Positions 7,842 to 18,497 of a stretch of DNA of 64,000 nt are shown piece after piece. Origin of the DNA: Qipengyuania vulgaris (GTDB taxonomy: Bacteria; Pseudomonadota; Alphaproteobacteria; Sphingomonadales; Sphingomonadaceae); contig CCSI01000001.1 in the NCBI GenBank assembly GCA_000756795.1, positions 372,001 through 436,000 on the forward strand, written 5' to 3'. Below the pieces are notes generated by a model, which made no database searches, was not told where the DNA came from, and was given only the letters and a program-made list of their open reading frames with translations. The position numbers were made by a program, and so were the translations under genes. Position 1 is the first letter of the stretch; each line of letters begins with the position of its first letter.

Positions 7842-10544
7842 TTACAGCACAAAGTCCCCCGCCGTCAGATCGTAAAGGCCCTCCAGCCTGATCTGGAAGT
7901 CGGCCACGCCGTCCCCGTTCACATCGCCTGCGACGAAGGTGTCCTCGCCGTCGGTGAAGGTGATGAGCTCGCCCGCCACGCCTGTGAATTCGCTGCCTCC
8001 GGTGAAGGTGAAGGCATCGTCATCGCCGCCGCTAACGGCATCGATGGCGCTGAGGTCGATGACATCGCCGTCTTCTTGCGAGAAGTCGGTGATGATATCG
8101 GCATTGCCCAGCCAGCGGCCCGAGTGGCCCGCCTCGAAGGCGAAGGTATCCGCACCCGTCCCGCCGGTCAGCGTGTCGAGACCCCAGCTGCCGATGAGCA
8201 CGTCGTCGCCCGCGCCGCCGATGAGCACATCGTTCATCGCGCCGCCGTCGAGCACGTCGTTGTCATCGCCGCCATCGAGCGTGTCGCGGCCATTGGCACC
8301 GGCGAGCGTGTCGTCGCCTGCCTCGCCATAAAGCACGTCATCGCCCGCCTGACCGTAGATGAGGTCGGTATCGCCGCCACCCCATGCAGTGTCGGCCCCG
8401 CTCTCGCCATAGATGCGGTCGTAACCGGCCTCGCCATGGAAGGTGTCGTTGCCGGTGCTGCCCTTCATGAGGTCACCGCCATTGCCGCCCCACAGCGTGT
8501 CGTCGCCATCGCCGCCATGCATGTTGTCCCAGCCATTGCCGCCGTGAAGCGTATCATTGCCGTCATCGCCGCGCAGCGTATCGCCCGCGCCGTCGCCATA
8601 GAGCGTATCGGCATCGAAGCCACCGGAGATGGTATTAGCGTTGGCGTCGCCCGAGAGGGTGTCGGAGAAGTCGGAGCCGGACAGGTTCTCGATGCTGACG
8701 AGAGTGTCGAGACCTGCGCCGAGCGTGTCCTGTGCTTCGGTCAGGGCAAGGCTGACGGTCACGCCAGCCGATGCCGAGGCATAGCTCGCCGTGTCGGTGC
8801 CGTTGCCGCCGTCGAGGATGTCGTCGCCGACGCCGCCGTCAAGCGTGTCCCAGCCCGCGCCTCCGAACAATGAGTCTTCGTCATCAAACCCCGCGATAAC
8901 GTCGTTGCCCGCGCCCCCGGAGAGGCTATCCCGTCCGGCACTGCCATCCAACGTATCGCCGCCACCCCGGCCGTCGAAAACCACTCCGATTGAGCCATCG
9001 TTGAAATTCGGATCGACGAAAAAATGGTTCGCTGCATCGTCGCCGTCAACCGACGTTGCATAGCCGCGCCATGCTGATACCTGAACGTTTTCTACGTTCA
9101 CGATATAACATGTGTTGCTGTTTGCCGTGATTACGATTTTCGCTCCAAGATCAATGGTCGCCCCGAAGCTGGCATTTAGCAGGTCAGTACCGGACTGGCC
9201 GTCAATCCATCCAGCCTCGCGACCTGAATAAAGCAGGCTAAGTTCGAATATATCATCGCCGGTTCCACCATACGCTTCGTCTCCATGCGAAACTCTGAAT
9301 TCGTCGTTGCCACCGAGCCCAAAGAACCGATCGGCGTTATCCCAGCTGCCGAAGAAAAAATCGTCGAAATTCCCGCCAATTAGTTCGACAGAAGAGGTGT
9401 AGTGCGGGATGAAGAACCAATTCGATCCCAATTCGCTGCCGACGACAACCTCAAATCCGGCAATCTGGTAGTCGGCAAACTGGATGATGTCATAACCCGC
9501 GAAATCCACATCAACATCGTAACATCGGAACTGCATGCTCCACGATCCGGCGAAGATGTTGGAAGCATCCAGCGTATCGTGGCCAAGACCGCCGTCCAAG
9601 TAGCTGAGCTGTCCACCCATGCTCACGCGGTCTAACGATACGTAGTCATCGCCTGAACCAGTGGTCGAAATATTCCCGGCGATCGAAAACTGGGTATCAA
9701 TTCCGAGCGCTTCCAGCTCGTTAGCCGAATAGTAAGTTGAGTTGCCAGCCTTGTCCCAAACCTGGGCCCCCGTGATCGAATAAGAGCCAGCAGGGCTGTC
9801 CTCATCTACCACATAGGCTCGGGACGAGACCCCATCGGAAAAGCTATCGATCCCGTCAGTAAGCAGAATAGGCGACACGATTGTCCCGCCCGACGAAAAG
9901 CTTTGCTGGATATACAGCATGACCCGATCGACGCCGGTGCCTTCATCGGTTGCGGTTGCGGTGATAGTCACGCTTTCGGGCCCGTCCGACAAGTCGATGT
10001 CAGGCAAGTTGAGGCTCGTAAGAATCGGAGCAGTGTCGTCAGGCGATACGTTGCTTGAAATTTCGAACCTTGTATCAATCCCCAGCGCTTCCAATTCGCT
10101 GGCCGAATAATAGGTCGAGTTGCCAGCCTTGTCCCAAACCTGGGCTCCCGTGATCGAATAGGAACCAGCCGGGCTGTCCTCATCAACCTCATAGGTTCGG
10201 GACGACACACCATCGGAAAAACTATCGATCTCGTCAGTGAGCAGGATGGGCGACACGATTGTCCCGCCGGACGAGAAGCTTTGCTGGATATACAGCATGA
10301 CCCGATCGACGCCGGTGCCTTCATTAGTTGCAGTCGCGGTGAACTCAACCGTCACAGGTCCACCGCGAACATCGATATCGGGCAAAACAAGATCAACGAG
10401 CGCGGGAGGCGTAACATCGTCCTCTTGGTTCGCCGTTTTCCGAAGCAATTGAGTGGACGGTGAATGGTTTTTACTGCTGACTTGGTCGAAGGTTTCCCGA
10501 TGGTCGTTCAATATAGGGCGACTGACAACGCCATGAAACTTCAT
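7842..10544 (-). CDS. Secreted RTX protein with two tandem 126-residue repeats at the N-terminus
   Basis: A 900-residue protein with no classical signal peptide. Residues 46-297 are two almost identical 126-residue units (each with GTGVDRVMLYIQQSF and GAQVWDKAGNSTYY), probably Ig/cadherin-like beta-sandwich modules. A middle region has degenerate repeats. Residues about 570-800 carry regular RTX nonapeptides (GGAGDDVLIG type), and the serralysin-type C-terminal secretion domain ends in DFVL. Its last ~330 residues are paralogous to the neighbouring RTX gene, whereas the N-terminal halves are unrelated. It is expected to leave the cell by a type I secretion system encoded elsewhere and to fold on binding calcium. 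The start at 10544 is uncertain, because the first 45 residues do not resemble the rest. Confidence 0.87.
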   Translation of the reverse strand: MKFHGVVSRPILNDHRETFDQVSSKNHSPSTQLLRKTANQEDDVTPPALVDLVLPDIDVRGGPVTVEFTATATNEGTGVDRVMLYIQQSFSSGGTIVSPILLTDEIDSFSDGVSSRTYEVDEDSPAGSYSITGAQVWDKAGNSTYYSASELEALGIDTRFEISSNVSPDDTAPILTSLNLPDIDLSDGPESVTITATATDEGTGVDRVMLYIQQSFSSGGTIVSPILLTDGIDSFSDGVSSRAYVVDEDSPAGSYSITGAQVWDKAGNSTYYSANELEALGIDTQFSIAGNISTTGSGDDYVSLDRVSMGGQLSYLDGGLGHDTLDASNIFAGSWSMQFRCYDVDVDFAGYDIIQFADYQIAGFEVVVGSELGSNWFFIPHYTSSVELIGGNFDDFFFGSWDNADRFFGLGGNDEFRVSHGDEAYGGTGDDIFELSLLYSGREAGWIDGQSGTDLLNASFGATIDLGAKIVITANSNTCYIVNVENVQVSAWRGYATSVDGDDAANHFFVDPNFNDGSIGVVFDGRGGGDTLDGSAGRDSLSGGAGNDVIAGFDDEDSLFGGAGWDTLDGGVGDDILDGGNGTDTASYASASAGVTVSLALTEAQDTLGAGLDTLVSIENLSGSDFSDTLSGDANANTISGGFDADTLYGDGAGDTLRGDDGNDTLHGGNGWDNMHGGDGDDTLWGGNGGDLMKGSTGNDTFHGEAGYDRIYGESGADTAWGGGDTDLIYGQAGDDVLYGEAGDDTLAGANGRDTLDGGDDNDVLDGGAMNDVLIGGAGDDVLIGSWGLDTLTGGTGADTFAFEAGHSGRWLGNADIITDFSQEDGDVIDLSAIDAVSGGDDDAFTFTGGSEFTGVAGELITFTDGEDTFVAGDVNGDGVADFQIRLEGLYDLTAGDFVL
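9654..10409 (-). repeat. Two tandem 378-bp in-frame coding repeats
   Basis: Copies at 10032-10409 and 9654-10031 encode the two N-terminal modules of the RTX protein. The offset is exactly 378 bases (126 codons); for example, the segment starting CTTTGCTGGATATACAGCAT is found at 9901 and again at 10279. Long stretches are identical at DNA level, with differences concentrated at unit ends. This suggests recent duplication or ongoing homogenisation. Confidence 0.9.
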
Positions 10545-10726
10545 AATTTTAATGACCCTAATAGCTTCTAGCCCCTCTGGAGCATCAAAGTCCTTGCGGC
10601 AAGTCTGGTTCGTTATTGAAAGAGCGGTCCATTATTTCACACACTTGAATCCCGAAGGTTAACCATCAGATTGGGTGTCGCGATTTTACCAGCTGCATCG
10701 CACATTTTTACGCCCTTGACCGAACC

Positions 10727-10741
10727 GAACAATTCAGGAAC
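10727..10741. promoter_or_regulatory. SOS (LexA) box upstream of uvrA
   Basis: GAACAATTCAGGAAC is GAAC-N7-GAAC, the reverse complement of the alphaproteobacterial LexA operator GTTC-N7-GTTC. It ends 11 bases before the uvrA start codon, where bound LexA would block transcription or initiation. The recA gene of this window has the same element. Confidence 0.85.
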
Positions 10742-10752
10742 ACGCTTCCTTC

Positions 10753-13680
<2,928 letters not shown>

Positions 13681-13781
13681 GCCCTCCCGAATGTTCTAAG
13701 TAATATACCGGAGTTCTTCGGTTATCGGCATTCAGCACGTTATGCTTATTGGTATTGCAATCGAACGCTGGGGAGATTGCA

Positions 13782-14336
13782 ATGAAGTGGGCATTGAAAA
13801 AGTGTGTCGCAATGGGCGCGATGATTGCGGCGGGGTTTAGTTTCCCGGGCCTCGCTGGTGCCCAGGAACAGCGCGAAGAAAGTGCTCCGACGCTGCAACT
13901 GGTCAATGTGGATGAGAGTTTCACCCTTCCGCCACCTGACAACGCGCTGGCTGGCCCAACCAATGCACCGACGAGTGTCGCCTTTGCCATCCCCTTCAAT
14001 GACGAAAAACGCGACGATGCGCTCAGGCTCGAAGCAGAATTGGCGAAGCGCCGGATGATCAACAGGGAGTTGATTTTCCAGGGATTGAATATCGTCGATA
14101 CCGTCCAGACCATCTCGTGCCTGAAGCGGAATACCTGCCACGAAATGAACCCCATTCTGGGACCTGACCCAAGCATGGCGAAGCTGATTGCCTTCAAGGC
14201 GGGCGGTGGAGCGCTTCACTTCCTTGGTACGCACCTGTTGAACAAGCACGCGCCCGAAGCGGTCGGTGCGTGGCAGATAACGTCGATCGCGGTCCAGGGC
14301 GGCGTGGTGGCCTGGAACATGCAGTTCGTGTTCTGA
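13782..14336 (+). CDS. Small exported protein of unknown function
   Basis: A 184-residue protein with a clear Sec signal peptide (MKWALKKCVAMGAMIAAGF, cleavage near AGA-Q). The ATG at 13782 is preferred over the upstream TTG at 13749 because a GGGGAG ribosome-binding site lies 6 bases before it and the signal peptide starts there. The mature protein has a proline-rich early part, a Cys pair (ISCLKRNTC) next to EMNPILG, and a hydrophobic glycine-rich C-terminal half that could include two membrane helices. The 'C....NP.LG.. PS..K' pattern recalls small helical membrane proteins of alphaproteobacteria, but I cannot name the family. Confidence 0.8.
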   Translation: MKWALKKCVAMGAMIAAGFSFPGLAGAQEQREESAPTLQLVNVDESFTLPPPDNALAGPTNAPTSVAFAIPFNDEKRDDALRLEAELAKRRMINRELIFQGLNIVDTVQTISCLKRNTCHEMNPILGPDPSMAKLIAFKAGGGALHFLGTHLLNKHAPEAVGAWQITSIAVQGGVVAWNMQFVF

Positions 14337-14361
14337 GGCGATGCTCGAGATCCGTACGGTT

Positions 14362-15069
14362 CTAGTCGTCCAGCAATCCAGTGCGCTGCCCCTTTAACGC
14401 TGCGGAGACGCGATCGCTAACGTCCAGCTTTGTGAATATGCGTTTGAGGTGCGTTGCTACCGTGGGCAGGCTTATGCCGAGGATCGTGGCGATGTCCGGG
14501 TTGGATTTGCCAGCCGCTATCCACTTGAGGATCTCCAGTTCCCGCGGCGAAAGGCGCGCGCCACCGGATTCTTCCCCCAGCTCCAATTGATCGAATCTCC
14601 AATGCGCATGTTGCGCGACTGCATGCATGAGCGAGCGGTCGACTGCCGCAAGGTCTTCGTCCTTTACCTGGGCTATCCCGAAGAAGCCTCTTTTTCGCTT
14701 GCGACCGTGCGTCGGCATCGCCAGCCCATCCGTCATTCCCGAGGCATGGAATTCGCGAACATAAGATTCCTGCTCCTCTGTCAGGGGTGCCTTTTCGAGG
14801 ACCTCGTGCAACGTATCGACACGCCCCGACCTGATCACGAAATCGGGAATAGGATCGGTTTCCGAGTAATTTTGGGATTTGTAGCGCTCTATCCATGCTT
14901 CTGGGAGGCCGCGCTCGTATAACTGGTACTCGTCGCCATCGAAATTCTTCGGCAGGACAGTACAAACTGCGTCAAACCCGTAGGTTCGATAAAAGTCACT
15001 AAGGATATCTAGTAATTCCTCGGTGGAACTTGCGTGGTCTATCGCTTTGAAAATAAAGGTTTCAGGCAT
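14362..15069 (-). CDS. LuxR-type regulator with autoinducer-binding domain (LuxR solo)
   Basis: A 235-residue two-domain transcription factor. The N-terminal autoinducer-binding domain keeps the acyl-homoserine-lactone pocket residues W59, Y63, D72 and P73 (spacing identical to TraR W57/Y61/D70/P71). The aromatic residue expected near position 87 (TraR W85) is not aromatic here. The C-terminal LuxR helix-turn-helix (LSPRELEILKWIAAGKSN) keeps the conserved E, L and G. The ATG at 15069 is preceded by GGGGGGAT, so longer starts are unlikely. No luxI synthase is in the window, making this a solo or orphan receptor. It is divergent from a response regulator, and the shared intergenic region carries an operator-like array. 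Confidence 0.9.
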   Translation of the reverse strand: MPETFIFKAIDHASSTEELLDILSDFYRTYGFDAVCTVLPKNFDGDEYQLYERGLPEAWIERYKSQNYSETDPIPDFVIRSGRVDTLHEVLEKAPLTEEQESYVREFHASGMTDGLAMPTHGRKRKRGFFGIAQVKDEDLAAVDRSLMHAVAQHAHWRFDQLELGEESGGARLSPRELEILKWIAAGKSNPDIATILGISLPTVATHLKRIFTKLDVSDRVSAALKGQRTGLLDD

Positions 15070-15418
15070 GATCCCCCCTTCCGCGCCCGAATGACAACTC
15101 CGAATGCGTAAGGCGCGAATTGTCACAGATGCTTCAATAACTCCTCGCCAGACGCCCATCGCATTTCATAATGTTTGTAATGCATTTAGATGACATTCTG
15201 TCAAATGACAGACTAAAGTTTTTCCCTGTTTTTGTCATTAGCTCGGATGACATTCAGTGCAATGACATGGATTTGGATGACCTCCGCCCTGATGACTTTT
15301 ACTTATACGCGAAAAGACTTATTTCAAGACTGGGGCAAGAAAATGGCCATTTCTGTTTAAAGTCATACTGCCCTCATAGGTGTTTTCCCGTATGGGGATT
15401 AGTTCAGGGGATTAAGTT
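15070..15418. promoter_or_regulatory. Divergent promoter region with an array of TGACA half-sites
   Basis: A 349-base gap between the luxR-type gene and the response-regulator gene, visibly more AT-rich than its surroundings. TGACA or its complement TGTCA occurs at 15092, 15121, 15191, 15199, 15206, 15233, 15248 and 15263, followed by TGACC at 15278 and TGACT at 15293. Several are exactly 15 bp apart (15191/15206; 15248/15263/15278/15293), and 15191-15203 is a perfect inverted repeat TGACA-TTC-TGTCA. A 22-bp unit starting GATGACATTC recurs at 15189 and 15246 (19 of 22 identical). It looks like a multi-site operator. A short open frame through it (from 15171) is not credible as a gene because it collides with the downstream gene. 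Confidence 0.6.
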
Positions 15419-16033
15419 GTGCCGACAAAGACTTTCATCGTTGTTGACCGCGACACGGCTTCGGCAAATCGCTTGTGCCGTGCTCTGTCCGAAATCGGAT
15501 ATGCATTTCCAGTAGCTAGCCTCGACGAAGTCGGAGAGTACTGGCCGAAAGAATTCTCGATATTCGTCGCGGACGAGGGAGGCCAATTGAACGAGGTGAT
15601 TTCGTTTATTCGGAAGAAAGGGATCTTTTATCCGATTATTCCCTACAGCTCGGGGCCGTCTGCCCAACGTGTAGTAGAAACGATCAAATGTGGTGTCATG
15701 AGCTATCTCAATTGGCCATGTACACTGGATCGCCTCAAAGATGTGGTGGCTACGATCGGAGAGAGCTGCGACATTCTTTATCGCGAGAAAATGAGCCGCG
15801 AGAGGGCATTCGGACTGTTGCAGACGCTCACTCCGCGAGAAGCATTGATTTTGGGCGAAATAACCAAGGGGCTGACTTCCAAGGACATTTCCGAGGAGTT
15901 GGATATCAGTCCGAGGACGGTGGAAGTCCATCGTGCCGCGATCTTCGCCAAACTCAACGTGAAGAACGTAGTTGGTGCTGTGCGCACCGCCTTCGAAGCG
16001 AAGTTTCCGACCTTACCGGCGACCTACCAATAA
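15419..16033 (+). CDS. Response regulator of the FixJ/NarL type with atypical receiver domain
   Basis: A 204-residue protein: receiver-like domain (1-120) and LuxR-type helix-turn-helix (about 140-195, LTPREALILGEITKGLTSKDI). Compared with FixJ, the phospho-acceptor Asp is retained (D52 in FVADEGG). However, the second acidic metal ligand is Arg (VVDRD, D10-R11), the helical turn after D52 is shortened, and the conserved Lys before Pro is Trp (YLNWP, W99). Phosphorylation is therefore doubtful, and it may act as an aspartate-less-like or ligand-controlled regulator. The GTG start at 15419 is supported by AGGGG 8 bases upstream. No histidine kinase gene is adjacent. Divergent from the LuxR-type gene, it probably shares its control region. 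Confidence 0.88.
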   Translation: MPTKTFIVVDRDTASANRLCRALSEIGYAFPVASLDEVGEYWPKEFSIFVADEGGQLNEVISFIRKKGIFYPIIPYSSGPSAQRVVETIKCGVMSYLNWPCTLDRLKDVVATIGESCDILYREKMSRERAFGLLQTLTPREALILGEITKGLTSKDISEELDISPRTVEVHRAAIFAKLNVKNVVGAVRTAFEAKFPTLPATYQ

Positions 16034-16036
16034 GCA

Positions 16037-16064
16037 GTGTTGCCCCCTTCGCAGGGGGCAACAC
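16037..16064 (+). terminator. Strong hairpin terminator after the response regulator
   Basis: A perfect 11-bp stem (GTGTTGCCCCC / GGGGGCAACAC) with a 6-base loop begins 4 bases after the stop codon. The downstream tract is only weakly T-rich, so efficiency is uncertain. Confidence 0.75.
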
Positions 16065-16605
16065 CACGCTGTTCTACCTAGATCTTTAAAGCAAGCTCGG
16101 CCGGTTCACTCAAGGTCATGAGGTGAACCATGAATGCTGTTTTTAGTTTGGGCCTTCAAACGCCGGGCGGAGCGCATACGAGTCCATTGGGTTAGCGCTT
16201 CGGGCCTTCTCCGCCTTAGGCTTCGACTCCCTCGCATAAGCTTGGGCGCGCGGTCGCACTTGCCTCGTCTTGCAACTCGGCGATTTCGCCAGCCAGAGGC
16301 GTGGTGGGGGCGCATGAGCGCTCTCGTCACTATCGCAGCCGCCTCCACTACCGGTCTTCACGGGAAGGTGAGGCGGATGTCGGGGCTGCACTTCGACAGA
16401 CTCAGGGCGAACGGAGGGAGGCACCTGAATCAGATTCCGTTCGTGCTGAGCCGGTGTCGCGTGGCGGCAGCTTCGCTCCCTCAGTACGAGCCGAAGGCCT
16501 GGAAAAACATCGCAAGGACTGTATCCTATCTGTTCCACCCTGTAGGACTTGCGGAGGCAAGTGTGACGATCCGCACGCCGAGCTGGGCCGAAGGATTGCG
16601 AGTGG
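16065..16605. other. Gene-poor interval
   Basis: About 540 bases in which I find no convincing gene. Open frames on both strands here lack ribosome-binding sites and recognisable domains. The only clear structure is a REP-like inverted repeat near 16394-16459. Confidence 0.6.
16394..16459. repeat. REP-like imperfect inverted repeat
   Basis: The arms CGACAGACTCAGGGCGAACG (from 16394) and CGTTCGTGCTGAGCCGGTGT (from 16438) are imperfect inverted copies about 20 bases apart. The TTCGACA..CTCAG..CGAACGG theme is, from memory, a common dispersed intergenic palindrome in sphingomonads. Only one copy was noticed in this window. Confidence 0.6.
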
Positions 16606-16794
16606 ATGGGCAATCGCCTCAAGCGCATGGATTTCGCGCGCCCCCATGATGCGCCGCCGCCGCACAAGCTCGCCGGAAACGACATTACGCGGACCGGGCT
16701 GGTCGAGGCGTGGCAGCTCGAAGCCTTCGAGGCGGGGGTGAAGAAGTGGTGGCTCATCGACAGCGACAAGGAGTTACGCACCGCCCTCATGTAG
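16606..16794 (+). CDS. Possible small protein, unrecognised
   Basis: A 62-residue frame with GC-rich third codon positions and a weak AAGGA ribosome-binding site about 10 bases upstream. Content is polar with several Trp (VEAWQLEAF, KKWWLID) and a His/Pro-rich start. No signal peptide or known domain. It lies in a gene-poor interval and may be a remnant of a longer gene. Confidence 0.35.
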   Translation: MGNRLKRMDFARPHDAPPPHKLAGNDITRTGLVEAWQLEAFEAGVKKWWLIDSDKELRTALM

Positions 16795-16880
16795 CGAAGC
16801 GTTAGGGCAGACCAGAGCACGCTCTTCAATCCTTAACCGATGAGGCGTAGACTGCGCCGAGGACAAGGGAGGGTTCGGCG

Positions 16881-17174
16881 ATGAAATGGATTGTGACGAT
16901 AGTGGCAGGGGTCGTGGGCTTCCTGGTCGCATTCGGCCTGACGAGCAGCGACGAAATCGCCGCCGAGGTCGAGCGCAAGCTGGACGAGGACTTCATCCCC
17001 CAATGCGTCAAGCGCGCGCAGTTCCCGCCCGAATTCGCAGGCCGCGAGGAAGACATCTGCGGCTGCATGAAACGCGATTTCGACGCGCGCGGGCTGAAGC
17101 TGACCGATGCCTTCGGCGAACAGCGCGACCTGATGCGCCAGATAACGCAGGAGTGCGCCGCCGCCTATCGCTGA
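16881..17174 (+). CDS. Small exported or membrane-anchored Cys-containing protein
   Basis: A 97-residue protein starting with a hydrophobic segment (MKWIVTIVAGVVGFLVAFG) that is either a signal peptide or a membrane anchor. Four Cys residues follow (PQCVK, ICGCMK, QECAA), spaced as if for two disulfides in the periplasm. A good GGGAGGG ribosome-binding site precedes the ATG. I do not recognise the family. It is 130 bases ahead of the CHRD gene, so cotranscription is possible. Confidence 0.75.
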   Translation: MKWIVTIVAGVVGFLVAFGLTSSDEIAAEVERKLDEDFIPQCVKRAQFPPEFAGREEDICGCMKRDFDARGLKLTDAFGEQRDLMRQITQECAAAYR

Positions 17175-17304
17175 GGCGGTGGCGGGGAGGGGCCTCGATG
17201 GCCGCTTCCGTCCGGAACAAAAAGGGTATATACTGCGATTTGCGGGACCGGCCCGCTTCCGGGAACCGCTAGCGGGCGCATGGTCCCTGGAAAGGAGACC
17301 GGTC

Positions 17305-17733
17305 ATGGCATTCAGACCATGGATAATCGCATTGGCCGGTATTGCAGCTGCCGTGCTCTTCCTGAGCGCCGTCTCGCAATCCGGTGCAGTACTGAGCGCA
17401 AACCTCTATGGCGACGAGGTGGTCGGCGGGGGTGCGGGCAGCGACGCCTATGGCGATTTCAACGCCTATGCGGATCCTGCCGACGCAAGCCTGTGCTACT
17501 ATCTCGAAGTCGCAGGGCTCGGCGAGGTGACTGAAGCGCATGTGCACATGGGCAAGCGGGGCGAGAACGGGCGCGAGCTTGTTTCGCTGCAGCTGGCGGT
17601 GATGGATGAGGCATGCGCCTCGCTCGAGGACGAGACGCTCAAGGCGATGATGGCGCGGCCCACCCGCTACTACGTCGACGTGCACACCCGTGCCTACCCG
17701 CGCGGCGCGCTGCGCGGACAGCTAAGCGGGTAA
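17305..17733 (+). CDS. CHRD domain-containing exported protein
   Basis: A 142-residue protein: an N-terminal hydrophobic signal/anchor (WIIALAGIAAAVLFLSAV), then a single CHRD domain. The CHRD hallmarks are visible: EVTEAHVHMGKRGENG near the middle and the C-terminal YYVDVHTRAYPRGALRGQL. CHRD domains were first described in chordin and are common in bacterial secreted proteins of unknown function. The ATG at 17305 is chosen because AAAGGAG lies just upstream; a longer frame from 17179 lacks this. Confidence 0.85.
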   Translation: MAFRPWIIALAGIAAAVLFLSAVSQSGAVLSANLYGDEVVGGGAGSDAYGDFNAYADPADASLCYYLEVAGLGEVTEAHVHMGKRGENGRELVSLQLAVMDEACASLEDETLKAMMARPTRYYVDVHTRAYPRGALRGQLSG

Positions 17734-17777
17734 GAGCCTTTATGGGAAGCCGTACGCGGTGTCGCGTGGGCTGCCTC

Positions 17778-18290
17778 TCAGTCGAGCAGGGCCAGTTCCA
17801 CGGTGCCGTGCCCACGGCGCACGATGCCGATTTCCTCGGCAGCGGCGCGGCTGAGGTCGATGGTGCGCCCGCGAGTGAAGGGGCCGCGATCGTTGATGCG
17901 CACGACGACACTCTTGCCGGTGCTCGGATTGGTGACGAGGACGCGGCTGCCGAAGGGCAGTGTTTTGTGAGCCGCCGTCATGGCGTGCATGTCGAACCGC
18001 TCCCCATTGGCGGTGCGGCGACCGTGGAAGCGCTTGCCGTAATAGGACGCAACACCATTGCCGAGCGAGGTGCCGGTTGGTTCTGCTTCGATAGGCGGCT
18101 CGAAGGTGTCGAGGTCGACCGCATGCGCGCCGGGCTCGGGCGTATCGGGCAGCTCGCGATAGGGCGCGAATTGCGATGAGAATGTCGGTTGTACGATGGC
18201 GGTGCTCTCGCTGTCCTGCGAGTGTCCGGCGGTACTCGGCAGCGCCAGGGCTGCAAGAAACAGTACGCTGCGAAGCGCGCGATTGGCCAT
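17778..18290 (-). CDS. rlpA: RlpA-family septal ring lytic transglycosylase
   Basis: A 170-residue protein with a Sec signal peptide and a C-terminal double-psi beta-barrel: [19 protein letters not shown], then [16 protein letters not shown], then VRINDRGPF and IDLSRAAA. These are the standard RlpA motifs, including the catalytic His/Asp region of enzymes that cleave denuded peptidoglycan glycan strands at the division site. There is no C-terminal SPOR domain and no lipobox, so this is a short soluble periplasmic variant. GGAGG lies before the ATG. It is transcribed alone. Confidence 0.92.
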   Translation of the reverse strand: MANRALRSVLFLAALALPSTAGHSQDSESTAIVQPTFSSQFAPYRELPDTPEPGAHAVDLDTFEPPIEAEPTGTSLGNGVASYYGKRFHGRRTANGERFDMHAMTAAHKTLPFGSRVLVTNPSTGKSVVVRINDRGPFTRGRTIDLSRAAAEEIGIVRRGHGTVELALLD

Positions 18291-18473
18291 AAATGGACCT
18301 CCCGTTCGGTTCCGGAGGCTATAGGCGATGCTTTGCGGAGAGTCGTTAACGTCCGCGTCAACTGCCCCGTTTCGGCCACGTTTCGGCGCGCAAATCGCGC
18401 GTAATGGCAGGTTTAGTGGGTTGCGCGCTCACAGGGCACAAGCTGCAGGGATTTGGGGGAGGGCATAGCAAAT

Positions 18474-18497
18474 GGGGCCGGCATTGCTGCCGACCCC
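18474..18497 (-). terminator. Terminator-like hairpin for a minus-strand transcript
   Basis: A 10-bp stem with a 4-base loop. On the minus strand the only imperfection is a U-G wobble, whereas on the plus strand it is a C-A mismatch, which points to a minus-strand RNA. The same GGGGTCGGC/GCCGGCCCC stem design is seen after icd. The T tract that follows is weak. Confidence 0.5.

Noticed and set aside
15171-15515. Possible small gene in front of the response regulator
   Set aside because: It overlaps the response-regulator start in another frame, and its acidic five-residue periodicity is more simply a by-product of the 15-bp DNA array.
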